This document shows positions 1 through 9,000 of a stretch of 23,056 nucleotides of DNA, piece after piece (the first letter of the stretch is position 1; each line of letters opens with the position of its first letter). Source of the DNA: a virus. Below the pieces are notes generated by a model. That model was not told the origin of the DNA, did no database searches, and worked only from the letters and a program-made list of their open reading frames with translations. Location of the stretch: the IMG/VR virus record IMGVR_UViG_3300031673_000506, positions 1 through 23,056 of that record; one strand, 5' to 3'. The position numbers and the translations under genes are program-made.

Positions 1-2
1 AG

Positions 3-3000
3 GGAAACCGGAGCATCGGCATCATTTACCGCCTTGTAGTTGCCCGTGGGGACGTGGATTATGACGACGATGGTTGGGGCGATCCGGACGACCCGATCAC
101 TAGCACCCGTGACGGGGATCTCCCTTACCTCGTTTTCGACATTGCACCCGCTAATCAGACGGCTTCGGCGGGTATCGCCCGGCTGACGGCGGGCCAGCTA
201 GCAACTCTCGACGGGGGCCTCTCCGAGGACCGGGGCGACCGTATCGTCGAGGTCATCTACACCGTATCCCCGGCTCGCTTCTGGTGGACGAGGAATGACC
301 GCTACGAGAAACGGTTCGGTTGGAACGGTCAGAAGCAACGCTGGGAGCCCTACAAAGGTGGCCCACCCCAGGATCTCGGCCCTCTCGCCTTCGACACGAC
401 CTACCAACTCACCCCCAGGTTCGCGAACCTACCCATCAACGCCTACCTGCCGGGCAACGCTTTTACGCCCGATGCCTACGCCATGATCCGGTTGGGCACG
501 ACTCCGGGGGCGACCAGCCTCCCCGTCGCCCCCGACGGGACCTTCTCCGGTGTTCGGGTCAAGGCCGACGCCGACGTGGAAGGCTTCGATTTCTCCACAG
601 ACCCTCTCGTCTCCGCAGTCGTCGGCCAGACCAACGGCCTCTTGGTTTTCAATCCGAGCTACATCCGGCTGAACGCAGGGCAAACGATCTGGTACAGCTA
701 CCAAGGGTTTGTTGCGGATGCCACGGGCATTGTCGGCGATCTTTACCACGCCGATGTGAACCCCCGGTTCATCTCCCCCATCCCGGGACCTTCCGACTAT
801 CCGTTCATCACGCTGGGCTCCCGGAGACCCCTTTTGGTCACCCTCGCGGAATCCGACGCAGCAGCGGACTCCCTTCCTCCCCCACAGGAGGGGACGGTCA
901 TCGTCTCCCTCTCGACGGGGTGGTTGCGTTTGAGTTCGGCGGACATCGCGAAGTCCGATCCCAAGAGCACCTTCTTCGACAAACAGTTCCTCGGGGCAGC
1001 CGTCATCTACAATGGGATTGCCCTCAACCACATCCCGCAGCCGACAAGGGCATCGACCGCGTTGCTCGACGATGCCGGGGTTCCGGTTCTTGTGACACTG
1101 GGCAACAAGCTCTACATCCCTAATGCGACGTATCTGCCGGACACCATTTTCGGCAGTGACCCCTGGCGAGGGCTAGGCAGATCCGGCATTTTGGACGCCC
1201 CTGATGGGACGGGGGCGATTCCGGCCCAACCTACAGTTCCCGCGAGTGTCCGTCCCGGCGGAGACACGGTGGGGGACACGACAACGGGACGGATTCGCCA
1301 GGTCACCGACGGGACAGGAGACGCTTTCCTGTTCCACTGGAGAGGTGCCCTTCAAAACATCGTGACTGTGGATACCGAAGATGATCTCCCATCATCCACG
1401 AGTATTCCGGTCGGCACCGCCTACATCTGCAAGGAAGCTGTGGGGCTTTCCTCTGGCGTCTGGGGATCACGGGTGGAGATCAGCCGTGACGACCGAAAGC
1501 TCGTCTACGGCAAGTACCTGTACTTCAGCCAGGCGACAGTCACCCCGGCGAACTACACAACAAAAGCCCAACTGCTCTCGAAAATCCGCAAGATTTTCCG
1601 TTTCGCTGGGACTGAGACCCTGCACATCGCTATCGACGGCGTCTATTCGGTCTGGAGTTCCTCACCTCTGGTGCTCTCCAACCCGACCCTGAGTTTCTTC
1701 ACGGCGGATCAGGTCGCCGCCAGCATAAACAGCGTCCTGAATGCGGGTAAGGCTCGGGCGCTGAACGAACGGGTACTCCTGGAATCCCTGACTTCTGGGG
1801 GTTCGGTCGAGATCGGTTTCGGCACGGATGGGGAGAAGGATCTCTCCGGAGCTGCGGTCCTCGGATTCTTGCCTGGCTGGCGGGCCGTTGACGGGATCGT
1901 CAACTGGCTCCCTGATTGCGGGGCCAGTTTTGGGGTTTTCCGCAGCCCCGTGAATCTTAACAGGTCGAATGCGACGGCGGACTTCAATGCGGTAGCCCGG
2001 CTAGAGGATGTCGTGCTCCAAGAGGAGGTTTCACCTAATCCATTCGTGTTCCTCGACAACGTGCCCCTTCAGGACATTGCGGGCTACGACGAGGACGTGT
2101 TCTTCAATTTCTCGAATGTCATCACCGAGGGTGAGGCGGTCCAGATCACCAGTCGGCCTTTGGAGCACTTTGAGGACATCGTAAACCACTTCGAGGAGCG
2201 CAAGTTCAACTGGGTCGAGAACAACACGGTCACCGGAGTCGTCCAGCAGCCGGTTACCACCCTCCCGCTCGAAAGATCCTCGATTGTGTCGGAATCTCTC
2301 CTTGGGGCCCCTGGGATCGGTGGGGGTTTGTACTCGGCCCCGGAGGGGGGTAGTTTCAGTCTCCTCGACCCCGAGACTGATTACGTGCTTCCCCAGGACG
2401 GTCTGACAGGGGAAGCCATCCTCATCGAGCGGTTCGGGAATCTGAGCAGCTACGGTTCTCTGGGCACGTTCACGGAAGGATCCACGGTTTTCAATGATCC
2501 TTCCGCCCAATTCGTGGCGGGCGATAACCCTGTCCAGGACGGATACCGGCTTAAGCTGTCCACGGGGGATGCTCGGGGTTCATACACGGTCAAATCGGTC
2601 ACGGACGACAACAACCTCATCGTCGAGCCCGCGTTCCTGTTTTCCTCGGAACGGCCGATGCCATGGGAGGTCTACAAAGGCTACACGGCGGATCAGTACG
2701 ACCCGGCTCTCGTCGCCGATGCGGTTTACCAGGAGTTCGACCACCTCTCTAGCGAGCCTTTCAAGATCCGCGTCTTGACCCCTCTCGGGACGACGCCGGT
2801 TTCGGAGACGCCTCGTCTTCGGATCCCCAGCACCGAAGCGATGCTGACCAGCGGACGACCGATCTCGATCCGGTTCAAGCTCGAAGAGGCCACAACGGAG
2901 AACACGGCATCTCTAGTCGAGCTTGCCCAGAGCCAACTGGGCACGATCGCCAACAACGCCCTCATTTTGTCTGACAACGCTCGGGTCGATGCGGGGGCAT

Positions 3001-6000
3001 TCAAACTCCGTATAGGGTCTACGTCGGTTCCTCAAACAAGCCCGCCGATCACCCTCACGGGGGTCACGACATTCTCTCCTGACCCCGGAGACGGGGTGGA
3101 ATACCTGACCCAGGATGCAGTCATCGACGGGGAGAGCGTCCCCAAGGGCAGCGTGAAGTTCGGGAGCCCGCTCCTCTCGACTTATGCGGGTTCGGTGGTC
3201 TGGTACGTCGAGCTATTCCAGGCGGCCTCTGCGGTCACGACCGGGACGGTGGAGTTCGATACCCTGACGGGCGACCTCAATTTCAGCCAGGCGGACATGA
3301 CTGCTCACGAGGGGGAGGAAGTCTACCTCGTCGAACAGATGATCACGGAGGAGCGTAAGGACGTAGCAATTGCCCCTACTATCGGCTCGGTCACATTCAA
3401 CACCCCGATCCAGACCGGTCAGACGGTCGAGATGGACTATTTCCAGGCCACTACGGATGGCCGGAAGCTCGGAGATCAGATCACCGAGTTTTTGCCCGTC
3501 TTTGTTCAGAATGAGGTGGCGGTCAAACAGACGACGCCATCCAATGTGTACCTGTTCAACTCCGCTCTTCGCACGGTGGATCAGACCATTGAACCGATCG
3601 TCTACATCGGCCCAATGCAGCAAAATTTTGGGGGAGTACCCGATTACGTGCTGGAGTACCCGGAGCACCTGAATGGGCAGGGGCAACTTACTTTTTCCCG
3701 GGGTATCGCGGACTACATCGAAATCACAGTCTCCTATGCGGTCTACGAGGCCCTAGGGGGTGAGTCCTCATACGAAACGAGTACAAAACCTGTCTACCGG
3801 CCGCCTTTCTACATTACGGCGGCTCAGGATCAGTTCGGTCTTCGTGGCAATCGCGTCGCGGAATTCCAGGTCGGGCAGATGTTGCGGGTCGGAAGCGACT
3901 GTTTCTATGTACGGGGCACAAAATACTACCCCCCGAGGATCGACGACGGCCATGCAGCCGGGGACATCACCGCTGTTCTCATTTTCCCCTCGACAACTCG
4001 GGAAGTCGGTAGTCGATCACCTGGCAACGACTCGATTTCAGTCATCACGGGTATTCCGATCACCACGGTTGTCGACCCGGACGGAACGACGCCTGTTCCG
4101 ACGACAGCCCCCGCTGGTTTCATGCAAACCATCGATCTCGGAGATTTCCCATTCGAGCCGGTGACCAAGGGGCAGACGAAAATCACGTTCCACGGCAACC
4201 TCACGCGGTTTGCCGTGCCTGGGCACATCATCGAGATCGGCGGCTACCCACTCACCATCATTCAGGTCGACATCAATGAGGACGGTAGCCGTACCAAGAT
4301 CACGGTGGCTTCCCCGTTCAATGCAGGTTTCATAACTGGGGGCCAGCCGACGGTGAAACTCTCCGTGCGGCCGGTTTACCCACCATCGTCGCGGGATTTC
4401 TTGGGCGTTGGGCCATTTCTGGGCACGGAACCTGTCGATTTGATCCTATTCGGGGAAACGACGAGCACTGGGCTGGAGAAGCCGGGACGATCACTCATCC
4501 CGGACATCGAGTACAACATTGACCCGGATTCCGGGTTAATCAAGCTCATCGATCCAGGCCAGGCGGCACTGGGGGGCACACAGCGGCTCCTTCTGGCGTT
4601 CACCCGGCGACGGATCATGCAGCCCTTCTACCAGGACGGGGCGCTCCTGTTCCCGAGGTATCACGCCGACTATCTCTACACCACGATCCCGAGTGCCCAG
4701 AACGGCCTCGAAGGCGGCCAACTCACGGCGACGTACACGTTCAGCCATCCGGACGCTTTCTATTTCCGGGCGGTCCCCATGCCGCAATTCATTGGGGAGG
4801 CCGCGCAGGAGGCCCAGAAAGAGATCACCAGCAAGCAGCCTGCGGGCGGCCCTGTCGTGACGACCTCCGGCGGGACGTTGAACTGGCAGCAGGGCAACAT
4901 AGGGCTTCTAGGCGAGCGTCGGCACCTGGCGGACAAGGACAGGGCCGCTCGGTCTTTCCTGAGCTTCTACAACACCACCGTCATCGGCTTCGAGCAGGTA
5001 CTCGAAACGATCTCGGGTGGTCTCATTGGCGACCGGGACGGTAAGTTCCGCTTCTGGGTTGGGCGCGGAAAGGACTACACGCCCCCCGGCTACGAGGACA
5101 CGATCACCGGGCTCCTGAATCCGAGGCTCTTGTGGAATCAGGTCTTCCAAGAGGCTCGTGCTCCGTTGACGAGCATTTGGGTGTTGGAATCGGATCACAT
5201 CGTCGAGCCCTCGACCGCTACCTTGGACAACAAGGTGCTCGAAGGGTCTTTCCCTAACCCGTACCATCTCGACAAACTCATGCAACGGCAGAAGTGGATC
5301 GCCGCCAATGACGTCGATGACAGGCTCCTGACCGGGATTTCGGACACGCAGTTCCATTGGTTCTTCTACTTCACGGCCACGGGGCGGTATCAGCGGATGG
5401 CCGACCCTCACCGCTTCTCCCGGCTGTTCCCACAGCGCACCAAGGCATTCTTCTTCACTTACCCCGGCGTCGGGGCTGATACGGACTCAGGGGATCCCGG
5501 CGTCTACACTTGGGGCCGGATGTTTGGGGACGAGAACGCCCAAACCTACGGCAAGCCGATCGGGCAGCTTCAAAATCCGGTCCTTGGGAACATCGAGCAA
5601 GTCAGTAAGGCCATCCTCTCGGACAGGCTCCCACGGGCACGTATCTGGGGGTACTTCCCTGACGGCATTCCCCAGAGCGTCGTAGACAACTGGGTTGCGG
5701 CGGGCGCATTTCCAGGAGGGGCGACATCGATCACAGGGCCTTGTCTGGTTGCGACGCCTCTCATGCTCCGGGATCTGCCCATCGACCCGGAGACGGGATA
5801 CCCGGACATCTCCCAGTTCTTCGATGCGTACCCCGAGGGTTCGATCGCCAGCCTCACATCTGGCGATCCCAGCATGGCAATCCCGAAGTTCGAAGGTGGC
5901 CAACAGGTTGCCTGGGGGCAGCCGGATGGAAAAACCTACCAGGCATTCATCAGCCGATTGATCGACGTCCACGGCACGCTTGGATTGGTGGGCGTTTTCA

Positions 6001-9000
6001 TCAGAGATGTCCAGTACGGGTGCGTCATCCGGTTCCAAGACGACCTTGGGAATCCTGTCACGAGCCCGCTGAACCTTCTCGTCGGAACCGCTCCGGATGA
6101 GGGTATCCCTGCACAATACTTCCCCATCGAGCAGGGGGACACGATCTATGTCGGACCGCCTGGGGGAGTCTCCACGGCCCCGACGGACCCTCCCGATGCA
6201 GCAACCCTAGCCGAGCTTGTCAAGGTGCTTCCTGGCTACCGGGAGGGCTACGACCTCGACGTGATCTCCAACGGGCAGATCATCGACAAGACGTGGCCCT
6301 CTTGGTACGACCCGTTCTTCCTTGGCATCAAGGAGATCCTCGGGCAGAACCCACCGAAACCGCTCTACCCGTTGGAGGGGCCGGTCGATTTCGCCTACAC
6401 GGCGCAGAATCCCCTCGAAATCCCAGCCCTGACCGGCGGGGAGTTCGACGATTCAGGCGATCAACGTATCCCCTACCTCAAGACGGGGCTCACCGAGCTT
6501 GACAGGTTCGACGAGGTAGATGTCTCGGCAGCAGGTATCTTGGCCGCCCTGAACGCGGCCGGAACTCTCTTCATCTACCCGGACGAGGTTTCGGCACACG
6601 ACGGAGAGACGGTCGATCAGGTCACCCCTTGGGGCGTAGCGGAGAAGGAGCCTGGCACTCTGATCACCGCACAGGATGTCGAGCCGAAGACCCTCGCCCA
6701 CCCTCTGGCGGACGAACCCGGCATCGGCAACGTCGGGGGTCACGATCTTCTCCTCGTCCAGGTGGATGACCTCGGGACGCACATCCCGGTGGGTGCTCAG
6801 GGCATTCTCAGCGTCGGGGCTGCGGAGTCCCGGAAGCTCGACACCAACGTCTACGGCAGCATCATCGAGCCGCCTCGGTTTATCACGCAGACGACCCCGG
6901 CCCTCGGCCCAACCAACCAAACGGGCTCTCCTATCCGGTACGTGTTGGAAAACGCCCAGGTGTTCCTCAACCCGCCCTATCCGCCGGACCCGCAAGTGGC
7001 TCCTCCGGATGGCGTCTACATCACCGAGGACTCGGGCACTGGCCTGACCTACCTCGACTTCTCGTCGCTGGACATCACTCTGAATGATGGGTTTACCCTC
7101 GGCACAGGGAACCTAAACGACATCTGGGCAGCGAGCGCCACGAACCGGATCACCATCGAGATCCTGGCCCGAGCCGACCCGAACATCGCAATTCCGGCCC
7201 CGTCGCCGGGCGGTGGGACAGTGGTTCTCAAGCTGGACATCCAGGGTCTCAACCTGACGGTGACGGACTACGCGGGGGCGGTCACCGGACCGTTCATCAT
7301 GACCGCACCCCCGGTCTTCGGGACTCACTTCGGAGCTACCAATCCTCAAGTGGATTTGAATCGGCAGATCCACCTAGCGATCGTCGGGGCTATCCCGCTG
7401 AACGCTCCGGCAGGGCTGGAGTCCACCTGGATCATCCCCTACAACGCTTCTGTTCCGGGCGTCAAAAGCACTCTCTACGGCTTCGAGTTTTCCGTTTCCG
7501 TGGACACCCACACGGATGCTGCGGCGAAGTCGGATACGGCCTACGTCGCAGACGATCGGCTCTCTTTCGTCGAGGTGCTCGACCTCCAGCTTGCCAAGAA
7601 ACGGGGGACAACCCACTCCGTTTCCGGGCTTGACTTGGAGACGAGCCTTGTCGTCCACGAAGTCACTTGTGCCGGGCAGTTTTCGACCATCAACGCATCG
7701 TCGAACGGCGGCCCAACTCCGGTCCCGTTCACTTTCGTTCAGCGTTCGACCGCCATCGGCCCAGAAGACGCGGGGGGCACCTGGACGAACCGGCCCAACG
7801 CAGCGACCCCGGAGAAAGGAACCCTCAAAGTCCCGGCCATGGAGGCGTGGGGCAACGTCCCGATCGAAGTCGGCGGGCAGCCTTTGTCGGGCGTGCGGTT
7901 CGCCGCCGTCCCATCATGCCCGGACGAGGAAGATGGCTCGACCATCCTTCAAGGAACGGGAGTCACCGCGAGTCAGTATTCCGGGATCACGGGGGCAGCC
8001 GAGTACGACAACCGCATTCGGAGCATCACCACGACTGCCGGAGCCATCTCGAATGTCTTGCCGGGGGACATCGCGATCATCAAGGAGGCGAACGCCGGAG
8101 CCGATCTGGCTACTACCAAGGCGGGGACTTATCTCGTGCGGTACGCTGCGGCAGCGACCCCGGGCCAGCAATACTTCGAGGCTTCCGCCGGGGACACCAC
8201 GGCGGGCGTGGGGGAAGACGGCGACTACTTCGACGGGGAATGGCGGCATGGTGGCTGGCTCCCCGAGAAATTCCCGAAGGTGATCTCCTACACGGACACT
8301 TCCGCTACGACGGCAAATCTCGTGGTGGGTCTGGAGTGGACGGCCTTCACCTGGGGGGCGTCTCGCCTCTACATCGTTATCTCCTCTCCAGGGCTCCTCG
8401 GTTCCGTCCTGGCGGACTATCGGGAGGGGGCACTCAGCGTCGATTTCACAGCGGTCACCGTGGGGGCGGAAACTGTCTCGATCGCGATTGACACGACCAC
8501 GTTCCGGTACGCGGACAACACCACCGCAACCGCAGCACAGGCCACAGCCCTCATCGAGCCTGACATGATGGTCTCCGGAATGACGGAGATGCCTGTCTCG
8601 GTTCGGGGTGGGGCTTTCCCTGACGACCCGAGTGTGTCGGGCTATCAGGACGCCGCCGCTTCCTTGGGCTTCACGGCTCTCACGATGGCGGTCCCTCTCA
8701 GGGCCTCGGCCGCATTCGATATCACCGGCATCACGGCGGGCGGTGCGGCAACGCTGACGAGCACAAACCCCACCTTCGAGCCATGGATGACGGGCTACTA
8801 CATCCGGATCTCCGGGGCGGATGTGGCTGACCAGGACGGTGAGTTCGGGCCGATCACATGGGTCAGTGCGACCCAGGTCACCTATGCAAACCCGGCAGCT
8901 CCGGCCCTCCCTGCGACGGCCGGGACTTTTTTGCTCGTGTGGCCGCAGCTCACGGCAGCGGCGGGCGAGATCGAAGCCAGTGCGGCTCCGGCGGCGGGCC

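Noticed and set aside
54-56. GTG 54 as the true start of the giant gene
   Set aside because: The same frame is open back to base 3 and gives reasonable protein sequence (IGIIYRLVVARGD), and no good ribosome site precedes 54. The gene more probably begins outside the window.
320-1123. 267-codon frame on the plus strand within the giant gene
   Set aside because: The product is rich in Arg, Pro and His with no domain pattern, while the overlapping main frame continues with normal protein composition before, through and after it.
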